Source: DASSKA01 sp963839365 (GTDB taxonomy: Bacteria; Actinomycetota; Actinomycetes; Propionibacteriales; Nocardioidaceae). From it: a DNA stretch of 64,000 nt. Shown piece by piece: positions 35,084 to 44,432 of the stretch. Location of the stretch: the NCBI GenBank assembly GCA_963839365.1, contig CAWIUT010000002.1, positions 62,001 to 126,000 on the forward strand. The letters run 5' to 3'. Made by a program: the position numbers and the translations under genes. The notes under the pieces were generated by a model. That model made no database searches. It was given only the letters and a program-made list of their open reading frames with translations, and had not been told where the DNA came from. Every line of letters begins with the position of its first letter. Within the stretch, counting starts at the first letter, position 1.

Positions 35084-36869
35084 CTACCGCTGGTAGAGCG
35101 CCTCGACCGCGTCCCGGAACTCACGCATCACGACGGCGCGCTTCAGCTTCAGACTGGGGGTGAGCTGGCCGCCTTCCTCGGTCCAGTCCGAAGGCAGGAT
35201 CGCGAACTTCCGGATCGACTCCGCCTTCGAGACCATCTGGTTGGCGTCGTCGATGGCGCGCTGGATCTCGGCGAGTACGTCGGGGTCGCCGGCCAACGAC
35301 TCGGAGGCCGTGCTCTTGCCCTTGCGCTCGGCCCAGGCCGGCAGCGCCTCCGGGTCAAGCGTGATCAGCGCCGCGACGAACGGCTTCCCGTCCCCGACCA
35401 CCATGCACTGGCTGACCAGCGGATGAGCGCGGATGCGGTCCTCCAGGGGAGCGGGTGCGACGTTCTTGCCCCCCGCGGTGACCAGGAGCTCCTTCTTGCG
35501 CCCGGTGATCCGCAGGAACCCGTCCTCCTCGAGCTCCCCGAGATCGCCGGTGTGCAACCAGCCTTCGGGGTCCAGGGCCTCCCGGGTGGCCTCGTCGTTC
35601 TTCCAGTAGCCGCGGAACACCTGGCCGCCCTTGAGCAGGATCTCGCCGTCCTCGGCGATGCGGACCGCGCTGCCGGCCAGTGGTCGTCCTGCGGTGCCGA
35701 TCCTGGTCGCCTCAGGAAGGTTGGCCGTCGAGGCCGCAGTGGTCTCGGTCAGGCCGTACCCCTCCAGGACGTGCAGCCCGATCCCGCGGTAGAAGTGCCC
35801 GAGCCGTTCGCCCAGAGGCGCCCCGCCGGAGATCGCGTACTCGCAGCGGCCACCGAGCGCCTTACGGAGGCGCCCGTAGACCAGCCGGTCGAAGAGCGCG
35901 TGCTGCAGCCGCAGCACCAGTCCGGGCCGTCCCCGATCCAAGCGCCTGGCTGTAGGCGATGGCAGTGGCTGCCGCGCGGTCGAAGATCCGGCCCCGCCCC
36001 TCGGCGGTGGCCTTCTGGGCGGCGGTGTTGAAGACCTTCTCGAAGACCCGGGGGACGGAGAGGATGAAGGTGGGCTGGAAGGTGCCCAGGTCGTCCAGCA
36101 ACCGCTTCGGATCGCCGCAGTGCCCGAGCCGGGCCGTCCCCTTGACCGCGCCGATCTGGATGATTCTCGCGAAGACGTGCGCCAGCGGGAGGAACAGCAG
36201 CGTGGCGGAGCCCTCCTGGTCGAACAGCTCGTGGAGCTGCGCCACCCCCACCCCGAGCTCGAACATGAAGTTGCCGTGGGTGAGCACGCAGCCCTTCGGG
36301 CGGCCGGTGGTGCCGGAGGTGTAGATGACCGTGGCGATGGAGTCGGGCGTGACCGCCGCTCGTCTGGCCTCGAGCTCGTCGTCGGTGATCCGGGTGCCGA
36401 GCGTGGAGAGGGTGTCGATGTCGCCACCGTCGATCGACCAGATGTGTTCGAGGCCGGTCACCCCGGTCGACTTGATCCGGCCGAGGTGGTCGTTGTTCTC
36501 CGCGAACACTGCCTGGGCTTCGGAGTCGCCGAGGATCCAGCCGATCTGGTCGGGGGAGGAGGTCTCGTAGACCGGCACGGTGACGGCGCCGGCGTACCAG
36601 ATCGCGTAGTCGATCAGGGTCCACTCGTAGCGGGTCCGCGACAGCAGCGCCACCCGCTCGCCGACCTGGACGCCGGAGGCCACGAGCCCCTTGGCCAGGC
36701 CCCGGACCTGGGCCAAGAACTCGGCGGCGGTTACATCGACCCAGGCACCTTCCGCCTTGCGGCTGAAGGAGACGAGGTCCGGTGTCGCCGCCGCGTTCGC
36801 GACGATGTCGTCTGTCAGGTTCCCCGTCGCGGCGAGCTCGACCGTCAGGGGAGTGGAGTACTCTCGCAC
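35084..36869 (-). pseudogene. Long-chain acyl-CoA ligase (AMP-forming), one frameshift
   Basis: GTG at 36869 has GGAGGT five bases upstream. The first frame covers YEWTLIDYAIWYAG, the AMP motif YTSGTTGRPKG and LPLAHVFARI, to AIAYSQAL; one surplus base at about 35940 then breaks it. The following frame continues DRGRPGLVLRLQHALFD, GYGLTETTA, GWLHTGDLG and KKELLVTAGGKNVAP to a normal end. The full length would be about 594 residues, like FadD15-type ligases that activate fatty acids. Mutation and sequence error cannot be told apart. Confidence 0.85.
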
Positions 36870-36949
36870 GCCCTACCTCCCAATCACGTCTCCTGAAGGA
36901 AGGTTACCCGCCCGTAGCGACGGTCGCGAGCGTCAGCGCGACTGTGGAC

Positions 36950-38047
36950 TCACTGGACGAGCTTGGTGGCGTAGGCGTTGAAGGAATTGGGGTCGCCGAG
37001 GACCCCGCTTGGAGCGATCTCTCCGGGAGTGGCCCATCCGAGATAACGCACCTGCAGGTCGTTGCCGTGCATCGGGACCGAGGGGTCGTAGCATCCGCCG
37101 AACACGGAGTTGTCATAACCGCAGATCTTCACCGAGATGAAGTCCACGATGTTGTAGGTGGCGTTGGAGCCATTTCCCGAGTACTTGTCATAGACCGGCA
37201 GCCACACCGCCTTGTCCATGATGGCCTTCATCCCGAGGTCGACAGGGTTGCCGTTGCCCTTGTTGCCCGGGCTTCCGGTCATCGGGTTGCCGTCGATTGT
37301 GAACGATGAGCCGTTGAACGTCAGGCTTCCCGAGAACCCGGAGGCGAGCATCGCCCCCAAGGCGCTGTCGCCGTTGCCTTGTCCGAGGTCCAGCCAGCCC
37401 CAGTTGCCGGCGCCCCCGTCGCCGGAGCAGTCGTGATCGCCCTGCCAGATCTTGCTGAGCGTCACCAACTGTGCGGGGTAGTTGCCAGACGCGTCCTGGC
37501 CCGCGGCCTCGGCTGCGGCCTTGATCTGCTGAGCCTGCCAGAAGCAGATCCCGAGGGGTTCCACCCCGGTGACGTCCTGCTCGGCGCCGAGCCCGGCAGC
37601 CGACGTCCGGTTCACGTCCATGCTGGACGCGCCGAGCACGTGGCCCAAGAGGGTGTTGATCGTGTGGTTGACAGAGACGGTCGCCTGGAGCACCCCGTTG
37701 TTCGATCCCACGCACTCGAGGTCGACCGAGATGGCGGAGGAGGGTAGCGTCTCGCCGAATGGCGCGTTGTCGTTGATCTGCTGAGCCGCGATGCTGTCGG
37801 CCTGACTCTGGTCGCTGGCCGTGATCTGCTGGCACGTGCGCGGGGTGCTCTGCTCCGACTCGTACTCGTGGTGAACGATGGCCAGGGCCGCGCTGTCCGT
37901 TCCCGTGTAGAGCGCCTGGCGCTGGGCGTAGGCCATGCCGAAGTCGGTGGTGAAAGCCGCGAGGCCCAGGAGTACGACGCTGAGCAGACCCACCACGATG
38001 GCGACCGCGCCGCGCTCGTTCCGGGACCGGTTCAGCTGTACTCGCAC
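36950..38047 (-). CDS. TadG-like pilus-associated protein (pair 1)
   Basis: 365 residues. The N-terminus NERGAVAIVVGLLSVVLLG is the Flp/TadG-type helix that anchors Tad pseudopilins and putative tip proteins. The outer part follows with several Cys residues and DFGMAYAQRQALYTGTDSAALA. GTG start, 16 bases inside the TadE gene, so the pair is co-translated. It probably works with the tad genes downstream. Confidence 0.82.
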   Translation of the reverse strand: MRVQLNRSRNERGAVAIVVGLLSVVLLGLAAFTTDFGMAYAQRQALYTGTDSAALAIVHHEYESEQSTPRTCQQITASDQSQADSIAAQQINDNAPFGETLPSSAISVDLECVGSNNGVLQATVSVNHTINTLLGHVLGASSMDVNRTSAAGLGAEQDVTGVEPLGICFWQAQQIKAAAEAAGQDASGNYPAQLVTLSKIWQGDHDCSGDGGAGNWGWLDLGQGNGDSALGAMLASGFSGSLTFNGSSFTIDGNPMTGSPGNKGNGNPVDLGMKAIMDKAVWLPVYDKYSGNGSNATYNIVDFISVKICGYDNSVFGGCYDPSVPMHGNDLQVRYLGWATPGEIAPSGVLGDPNSFNAYATKLVQ

Positions 38048-38550
38048 TGGAACTCCCCAGTGGAGGTGAGCGTCGCGTCAGTGCCGGGAACGAGCGGGAC
38101 CGGCGACTTCGCCTCGTAGGTCATGTCCACCTTGAGGGGAGCGGAGCTTCCGCCCGATCCGGTGCAGGGGTCGACTGACCCCGATCCGGTCACCGTGGAC
38201 GAGCCCTTCGGCAGGGTGCACTTGGTGCTGCCATCGGGGAAGGTGACCACCACCGTGACCGCCGACGGGGAGCCGCCGAGGAGGTGGGTGTTCTGGCGAG
38301 CGAGATCGGCTACCTTCGCGCAGGTCAGCGGACTGGCGGGGCCGGTCAGCGGCGCGACAACGCCGGCGCGTGCGGCGTCGCGTGCGGCGGCGTTGAGGCT
38401 GATCTGCGAGGCGAAGATGAGCCCGTAGGTGATGATGCCGAACACGATGGCCAGCAGGATCGGGAGCACCAGGGCGAACTCGACGGCGGCGGCGCCATGC
38501 TCCCGGCGTTCTGCTCGCAGCCGGGACGGCGGCAGGCCGAGTACACCCAT
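38032..38550 (-). CDS. TadE-family pseudopilin (pair 1)
   Basis: 172 residues; ATG at 38550 behind GGGAGGGACG is preferred to the upstream in-frame start. REHGAAAVEFALVLPILLAI is the classical TadE signature (Glu at +5 of the mature helix). Several Cys residues lie in the exported part. It may be a minor pilin that starts or tips the Flp fibre. Confidence 0.87.
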   Translation of the reverse strand: MGVLGLPPSRLRAERREHGAAAVEFALVLPILLAIVFGIITYGLIFASQISLNAAARDAARAGVVAPLTGPASPLTCAKVADLARQNTHLLGGSPSAVTVVVTFPDGSTKCTLPKGSSTVTGSGSVDPCTGSGGSSAPLKVDMTYEAKSPVPLVPGTDATLTSTGEFQCEYS

Positions 38551-38745
38551 CGTCCCTCCCAGGAGTTCGGTGCCGGGCCCCACCGGCAGCAACGTCGATC
38601 AGAAACCTAGTGGGGCTGGGAGCAACTTGAGGAGAAATCCGGAAAACCACCCGAAAGGACTATCCGGGGCCGCTCCCACCGCGTCCCGGGCCCGGCATGT
38701 TGGATAGGCTCCCAGCAGTCCAACCGCGGAACAGGGGCGACGAGC

Positions 38746-39186
38746 ATGGCCGAGCAGACCACATCGAGCATCCTGATCGAGTCCGATCCGGCAACGATCA
38801 TGGAGGTGATCGCGGACTTCGACGCCTACCCGACCTGGGTGCAGGGCGTGAAGGTCGCCGACGTGGTGCAGCCCGGTGACGGGGACCGGCCGAAGCAGGT
38901 GTACTTCGAGCTGGACGCCAGCCCGATCCGCGACCAGTACACCCTCGGCTACCAGTGGTACGGAGACGAGGCGGTCACCTGGACCCTGGTCGAGGGCAAG
39001 ATGCTCACGGCGATGGACGGCACCTACCAGCTCGACGACCACGACAGCGGTGCCACGGAGGTGACCTACCGGCTGGCCGTCGACGTGGCCATCCCGATGA
39101 TCGGGATGCTCAAGCGCAAGGCCGAGCGGGTCATCATCGACAACGCGCTCAAGGGGTTGAAGAAGCGCGTCGAGTCGCTTGTCTGA
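38746..39186 (+). CDS. SRPBCC (START-like) family protein
   Basis: 146 residues beginning AEQTTSSILIESDPATIME and carrying FDAYPTWVQGVK, the pattern of polyketide-cyclase/START-like lipid-binding folds. The ligand is unknown. It overlaps the ArsA-like gene by eight bases and starts the four-gene run SRPBCC-ArsA-small Cys protein-glucokinase. Confidence 0.85.
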   Translation: MAEQTTSSILIESDPATIMEVIADFDAYPTWVQGVKVADVVQPGDGDRPKQVYFELDASPIRDQYTLGYQWYGDEAVTWTLVEGKMLTAMDGTYQLDDHDSGATEVTYRLAVDVAIPMIGMLKRKAERVIIDNALKGLKKRVESLV

Positions 39187-40363
39187 GCCGCCCCGGGTCC
39201 TGCTGTTCACCGGCAAGGGTGGCGTGGGCAAGACCACCGCCGCCGCCGGCACCGCCACGATGGCCGCTAGGCGAGGCCACCGCACCCTGGTGCTCTCCAC
39301 CGACGCCGCGCACTCCCTCAGCGACGCGTTCGGGCGGGACATCGGCGGCGAGCCGACCGAGGTCGACGGCTGTCTGTGCGTGCAGCAGGTGGACACCCAG
39401 CGGCGCTTCGAGCGCTCCTGGACTGACCTGCAGCGCTACCTGCTCAGCGTGCTCGAGGCCGCCGGCCTGGACCCGATCACGGCCGAGGAGCTCACCGTCA
39501 TCCCCGGCGCCGAGGAGGTGATGGCCCTGCTCGAGCTGCGCGCACAGGTGAGGACGGGGGAGTGGGACGTGGTGGTCGTCGACTGCGCCCCCACCGCCGA
39601 GACGCTGCGGCTGCTGGCGCTGCCGGAGGCACTGACCTGGTACATGGACCGGATCTTCCCCGCGGAGCGGCGCGCCGTCCGGGCCCTGCGGCCGGTCCTC
39701 AGCCGCGCCGCCGGCGTGCCGATGCCCGAGGACTCGGTGTTCGACGCCTTCGGGCGGCTCCACCACGACCTGGGCGAGGTGCGCGCCCTGCTCACCGGCG
39801 CAGCGGCGAGCGTCCGGTTGGTGCTCACCCCCGAGCAGGTGGTGCTCGCTGAGGCGCGCCGCTCGCTGACCGCCCTGTCGCTGTTCGGCTACCGGGTCGA
39901 CGGCGTGATCGCCAACCGGGTCTTCCCAGACCAGGGCTGCGACGAGTGGCGCGCCGGCTGGGTCGCGGCCCAGCGCCGGGTCCTCGACGAGGTGGAGCGG
40001 TCGTTCGCCGGGCTGCCCGTGTGGCGCTCGGACTACCGTGCCGGCGAACCGGTCGGGGTGAACGCGCTCCACGACTTCGCCAGCGCCGCGTACGGCGGGG
40101 ACGACCCGCTCGCGCCCCCTCCCGGGGAGGGTCCGGTGCAGGTGACGCGCACCGGCACCGGGGCGTTGCTCCAGGTGTCGCTACCGTTTGCCGAGAAGAC
40201 CGACATCGACCTGGCCCGACACAAGGATGAGCTCGTGGTGACCGTGGGAGCCTACCGCCGGATGATCGCGCTGCCCGCCGCCCTGGCGCGGCAGCAGGTG
40301 GCCGGTGCGCGCGTGGAGGACGGCGTGCTCGGGATCCGGTTCGCCGCGGAGGCGGCCCGGTGA
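39179..40363 (+). CDS. ArsA/Get3-family ATPase
   Basis: 394 residues. Deviant Walker A GKGGVGKTT at 12-20, STDAAHSLSDAFG (switch I) and VVDCAPTAETLRLL (Walker B/switch II) are the ArsA/Get3 hallmarks. The C-terminal part (LPFAEKTDIDLARHKDELVV) resembles an alpha-crystallin-like HSP20 segment found on actinobacterial members. No arsenic genes are near, so membrane-protein targeting or another envelope role is more likely than arsenite export. TTG start. Confidence 0.9.
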   Translation: MSEPPRVLLFTGKGGVGKTTAAAGTATMAARRGHRTLVLSTDAAHSLSDAFGRDIGGEPTEVDGCLCVQQVDTQRRFERSWTDLQRYLLSVLEAAGLDPITAEELTVIPGAEEVMALLELRAQVRTGEWDVVVVDCAPTAETLRLLALPEALTWYMDRIFPAERRAVRALRPVLSRAAGVPMPEDSVFDAFGRLHHDLGEVRALLTGAAASVRLVLTPEQVVLAEARRSLTALSLFGYRVDGVIANRVFPDQGCDEWRAGWVAAQRRVLDEVERSFAGLPVWRSDYRAGEPVGVNALHDFASAAYGGDDPLAPPPGEGPVQVTRTGTGALLQVSLPFAEKTDIDLARHKDELVVTVGAYRRMIALPAALARQQVAGARVEDGVLGIRFAAEAAR

Positions 40364-40743
40364 CCGGGCCGCAGGACGAGTCGGCGCAGGGTCCGCACGA
40401 GGGCGCGGGAAGCCTCGCCGACGAGGCGGCGAGGCTCCTCGCCGCGTTGCAGGGCCTCGCTCGGGACCAGGCCACCGGCGCCTCCGCAGCGGCCGGCGGG
40501 GCCGCCGGCCTCTGGGAGGGGCTCAACGAGCACCTCGCGGCCGGTGAGGACTGCCGCTACTGCCCGCTCTGCCAGCTGATCCGTCTGGTGCGGCAGACCA
40601 GCCCCGAGGTCCGCCAGCACCTGAGCGCCGCCGTCGGGTCGTTCGCCGCCGCAGTCGCCAGCGCATTGGCGACCCGCCCGCCGGGCCAGGAGCCGTCGGG
40701 ATCGCCGGTGCAGAAGATCGACCTCGACGACGAGGACTCCTGA
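40360..40743 (+). CDS. Small actinobacterial protein with Cys cluster (possible DUF5304)
   Basis: 127 residues: an acidic, Ala/Gly-rich N-terminus, then CRYCPLCQ (a CxxCxxC cluster that could bind metal) followed by a helical segment and an acidic end (DLDDEDS). GTG overlaps the ArsA stop; the stop overlaps the kinase ATG (TGATG). From memory, this small gene sits between ArsA-like and glucokinase genes in other actinobacteria as well. Function unknown. Confidence 0.75.
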   Translation: MTGPQDESAQGPHEGAGSLADEAARLLAALQGLARDQATGASAAAGGAAGLWEGLNEHLAAGEDCRYCPLCQLIRLVRQTSPEVRQHLSAAVGSFAAAVASALATRPPGQEPSGSPVQKIDLDDEDS

Positions 40744-41687
40744 TGGGGTTCACCGTCGGGGTGGACATCGGCGGCACCAAGATCGCCGGGGGAGTGGTCG
40801 ACGAGTCCGGCACCATCCTGGCGACCGCCCGGCGGGAGTCCCCGGCCACCGACAGCGAGGCGATCGGCAAGTCGGTCGAGGAGCTCGTGTCCGAGCTGCG
40901 GGACCGGTTCACCGTGGAGGCGGTCGGCGTCGGGGCGGCCGGGTTCGTCGACGTACGCCGCGCGACGGTGATGTTCGCCGCCAACCTGGCGTGGCGCGAC
41001 GAGCCGCTCCGTTTCGAGCTGGAGACCCGCCTCGGGCTGCCGGTCGTCGTGGAGAACGACGCGAACGCCGCCGCCTGGGGTGAGTTCTGCTTCGGGGCCG
41101 GCGCCGACGTCAAGGACCTGCTGCTGGTCACGGTGGGCACCGGTGTGGGCGGTGGCATCGTGCTGGACGGCAAGCTGCACCGCGGCGGGTTCGGGGTCGC
41201 CGCCGAGATCGGCCACATGCGGGTGGTGCCGGACGGGGTGCTGTGCGGCTGCGGCAAGCGGGGCTGCTGGGAGCAGTACGCCTCCGGCAGCGCGCTGGTC
41301 CGGGAGGCCCGCCGGCTGGCCGGCGAGGGCAGGCCCGCAGCCCGCAGCCTGGTGGAGCGGGCCGGCGGGGCCGCGGACGCGATCACCGGACCGCTGATCA
41401 CCGAGGCCGCCCGGGAGGGGGACGGCTTCGCGCTCCAGCAGCTGGAGCACCTGGGCAAGTGGCTGGGCGAGGGGGTCGCCACCCTGGCCGCGATCCTCGA
41501 TCCGCAGGTGGTGGTGGTCGGCGGCGGGGTCTCGGAGGCCGACGAGCTGGTGCTGGACCCGCTGCGCCGGCACTACCGTGCCAGCCTGAGCGGGCTGGAG
41601 TACCGGCCCGAGCTCGAGGTCAGGCGCGCGCAGCTGGGGAACGGGGCCGGGCTGATCGGTGCCGCCGACCTGGCGCGACGGCCTTGA
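40743..41687 (+). CDS. glk: ROK-family glucokinase
   Basis: 314 residues: phosphate-binding GVDIGGTKIAGG at the N-terminus, VENDANAAAWGE with the catalytic Asp, and the ROK zinc motif CGCGKRGCWEQYASG. It phosphorylates glucose for glycolysis. Last gene of the SRPBCC-ArsA operon. A paralogue lies about 2.7 kb downstream. The next gene (TadG, minus strand) ends only ten bases away. Confidence 0.92.
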   Translation: MGFTVGVDIGGTKIAGGVVDESGTILATARRESPATDSEAIGKSVEELVSELRDRFTVEAVGVGAAGFVDVRRATVMFAANLAWRDEPLRFELETRLGLPVVVENDANAAAWGEFCFGAGADVKDLLLVTVGTGVGGGIVLDGKLHRGGFGVAAEIGHMRVVPDGVLCGCGKRGCWEQYASGSALVREARRLAGEGRPAARSLVERAGGAADAITGPLITEAAREGDGFALQQLEHLGKWLGEGVATLAAILDPQVVVVGGGVSEADELVLDPLRRHYRASLSGLEYRPELEVRRAQLGNGAGLIGAADLARRP

Positions 41688-41697
41688 CTCCCTAGTG

Positions 41698-43773
41698 CTA
41701 TCTCACGAGTCCGTCGACATGCAGTTTCGGGAGGGTGACTGCGGCATTCGGATCCACGGTCATCTGAAGGGTCGTGTTGTTGCCGGCGAGCTGAAGGCTG
41801 GTTACCACGAACTGAGCGTTGGTCAGCACCAGGCTGGAGTCGCCGGTCAGTGAGAACGGATCAGCGTTGGGGACCATGAAGATGCCCCGCAGGTGGAAGG
41901 TGCCGCCCCCCGCCATCGTGTAGGCGGTGCTGTTGTTCGTCGTGCCAGCGCTCTCGTCCCACAAGGCGAGATCCTCGGGACCGTTGGGATCTCCCCAGTT
42001 GGCCAGGGCCGCCGGCATCGGGTCGCCGTTGGAGTCGATGGTCTGGTCGAGAACGTTCGGAGCAGTCCAGTCGACGTTGCCACCCGTCTGCTTGATCTGC
42101 CCGTCCCCCGTGGTTCCCCCGCACGGAGTCTGGCTGGGAGCGGGGGCACTGGCGATATCGGAGTAGCTGGCCGGCAGGCAGCCATCCGGCTGCCCCCCCA
42201 TCATGAACAGCGTGGTGTTGCAGAGCTGGAGCGAGCCGCCGTTGGACTCCTTGAGATCGCCGTTGCGGACGAAGACGACCGCCTTGCTGCCTGCAACGAC
42301 ACCGCTGCTGCATTCGTTCGTGACCGGGTCGAGGGTCGTGCTGTTGGCATGGACGCTGAGCGACCCTCCCGCGCTGAGGATGAGGGCATCGCCTGAGTTC
42401 CCGTAGATGTACACGTGGTCCGCGTTCGGCAGCGCAACCGTATTCCCGTTCCCGGGATCGATCGCTCCGCTGAAGACGACGGACTGGTAGGGGATGGTGG
42501 GTGACGACTTCACCGTGGAACAGTCCACGTACAAGGCGTTCGACGCCTTCACGGCAGGAAGGGTCACTGCGCCGTTGCTGTTGCACGTGGCAAGGTCGTA
42601 CCCGTACACCGAGTGGGCGGTTGCCGCGTCCAGAGTAGTTCCGAACACACTCGTTTCGGCGCCCTCGATGGCGGTCCTCACGGTAGCGAGATAGCGGTCG
42701 TCGACAGGCTTTCTGGTGACCAGATCGCGGCCCGTCACCGGGGAGTGGGATCCACCCGATCCGCTCAGCTGGTCGGTACCGTACACGTTGCTGATGCTGT
42801 CGTAGGAGGTGATTCCATCCGCGGCCGCGACCGACGTGATCTTTCCCGGACTGTGCGGGTCGGGCGCACCGGAGGCGAGCGGTGCGGCGTACGCGACGAT
42901 GCCGTTGGTTGCCTTCCCGTAGAAGACCGAGCTGCTGCAACCGGAGCCGTCGGCGTCTGCGTGAATGGTGCCGGGCTGCGACGCCTGGGTGGTGGGGCTG
43001 TAGTCGCCCATCACCTTCACCCAAGAGCTGCCGGCGTTCGAGCCCACTTGCAGGGAAGGGCAGCCGGTTCTCTTCAGGAGAAGCATGGCGGGTGCTTCGT
43101 CGCCCGTGCCAGGGCTGACTCGACCGACGGAGCGGACCGAGCTCACCAGGTCGGAGGAGGTCGCCAGGCTCCCCAGCCCAGGGTGGCGGTGCTGGATGAT
43201 AGCCACGGCTAGCTGGTCGCACCCCTGGGCGTTGTCGTTCTGGTCTGCCTGGACCACGGGCAGGTTTTCTTCTTGCCAACCAGAGCCGGCCAGCTGGTAG
43301 CCGCTTTGGACGACTACGCGCAGTGGGTCACCGTCCCAGGTGCCCGTCCAGGTGAACCTGCCCCAGGTGGCGCTTTGACCCGGCGCACAGAGGTGGGTCT
43401 GGAGAAGGCTGGAGTTGCCGCACGGATCCGCCAGCGGGCTCCCGGTGCCGTCCGTCCAGACGCCAGAACCCGACGTGATGCCAGCGAAGCGTGAACCGTT
43501 GTCGTGCAGGTAGCGGATCGCGGCGCAGATTCCCTGATAGTCGTGGGGCTTTCCGTCCGGACCGTTCAGTGCATAGACGCCTGCGGAGACGGCTGCGTCG
43601 GAGGCGTTCTTGTTGCTCTGCTGATCGACGTGAACAAGACCGAAGTCCAGGACCATCGCTGAGACGATGAGCAGGCCCGTCATCAGCAGGGCGACCAGTA
43701 TGGCGACCGCGCCGCTCTCGTCACGACCGTGGTGCGACGCGGGGCGCCTGCCGCTCAGGGGTTGTAGGGGCAT
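41698..43773 (-). CDS. Large TadG-like pilus-associated protein (pair 2)
   Basis: 691 residues from ATG 43773 (AAGGGTG upstream). It begins with the TadG anchor DESGAVAILVALLMTGLLI, then a long exported part rich in Ser, Thr, Gly, Asn and Cys. The second half has short repeated beta-strand-like runs (VYIYGNSGDALILSAGGSLS, FVRNGDLKESNGGSLQL) suggestive of a beta-helix. It overlaps the TadE gene by 19 bases. It may be an adhesive tip or scaffold. Confidence 0.8.
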   Translation of the reverse strand: MPLQPLSGRRPASHHGRDESGAVAILVALLMTGLLIVSAMVLDFGLVHVDQQSNKNASDAAVSAGVYALNGPDGKPHDYQGICAAIRYLHDNGSRFAGITSGSGVWTDGTGSPLADPCGNSSLLQTHLCAPGQSATWGRFTWTGTWDGDPLRVVVQSGYQLAGSGWQEENLPVVQADQNDNAQGCDQLAVAIIQHRHPGLGSLATSSDLVSSVRSVGRVSPGTGDEAPAMLLLKRTGCPSLQVGSNAGSSWVKVMGDYSPTTQASQPGTIHADADGSGCSSSVFYGKATNGIVAYAAPLASGAPDPHSPGKITSVAAADGITSYDSISNVYGTDQLSGSGGSHSPVTGRDLVTRKPVDDRYLATVRTAIEGAETSVFGTTLDAATAHSVYGYDLATCNSNGAVTLPAVKASNALYVDCSTVKSSPTIPYQSVVFSGAIDPGNGNTVALPNADHVYIYGNSGDALILSAGGSLSVHANSTTLDPVTNECSSGVVAGSKAVVFVRNGDLKESNGGSLQLCNTTLFMMGGQPDGCLPASYSDIASAPAPSQTPCGGTTGDGQIKQTGGNVDWTAPNVLDQTIDSNGDPMPAALANWGDPNGPEDLALWDESAGTTNNSTAYTMAGGGTFHLRGIFMVPNADPFSLTGDSSLVLTNAQFVVTSLQLAGNNTTLQMTVDPNAAVTLPKLHVDGLVR

Positions 43774-44312
43774 GATGACGTCACCCTTTGGTAGAACGAG
43801 ACCGACTGCGTCGAGAGCGTGACCGTGGTCGTGTGCAACAGCCAGTTGAGGTCGGCGGGTTTGGCAGCCCACACCGTCACAAAGCAGCTCCCGTCCGCGA
43901 CCCCACTTGGCGCCGACGGCCCGTCACCGGCCGCGGTCGTGCCTGACGTGCAGCTGGGGTCGGACTGCCATTTGGCGGTATTGACTCCTGAATGATCCGT
44001 CCACAGCACGGCGCAGACCTGGGACGGGGTCAGCGGCGAGTCCGCATTGGCGTACAGCTGCACGGTCCGAGTGACCACATTGTTTGCCCATTGGGAATCC
44101 TCGCTGTTCGCGGACGCGCCGAAGCGACCGCCTTCGCGTACCGCGTTGACCAGCGCGATCTTGTCGCTGAAGGCGAACCCGAACGTCACGATGCCGAACA
44201 ACAGCATGCTTAGCAGCGGCAGCACGAGCGCGAACTCGACCGCCACCGCGCCACGCTGGTCCTGGACGCACCTCTGGGCGTGCTTCCCCCATGATTTCCC
44301 CTGGCCTGCCAT
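43755..44312 (-). CDS. TadE-family pseudopilin (pair 2)
   Basis: 185 residues; ATG at 44312 with GGGAGGGGA upstream. DQRGAVAVEFALVLPLLSML is the TadE signature. The exported part has six Cys. Coupled to the large TadG gene and divergent from the second ROK kinase. Confidence 0.86.
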   Translation of the reverse strand: MAGQGKSWGKHAQRCVQDQRGAVAVEFALVLPLLSMLLFGIVTFGFAFSDKIALVNAVREGGRFGASANSEDSQWANNVVTRTVQLYANADSPLTPSQVCAVLWTDHSGVNTAKWQSDPSCTSGTTAAGDGPSAPSGVADGSCFVTVWAAKPADLNWLLHTTTVTLSTQSVSFYQRVTSSCPYNP

Positions 44313-44432
44313 GATTTCCCCTCCCGGCTAGAGCCACGCACGAGCCTAGCCAGGTATGAGAGAAATGCCCGTTTTATTCAGAAGATGATCCGTCCGGGCC
44401 GGGCGGACATGGCCCGGATGGATGGAGGAGCA

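Noticed and set aside
39179..40363. Arsenite efflux system
   Set aside because: Only the ArsA-like ATPase is present; there is no arsB, arsC or arsR and the neighbours are unrelated.
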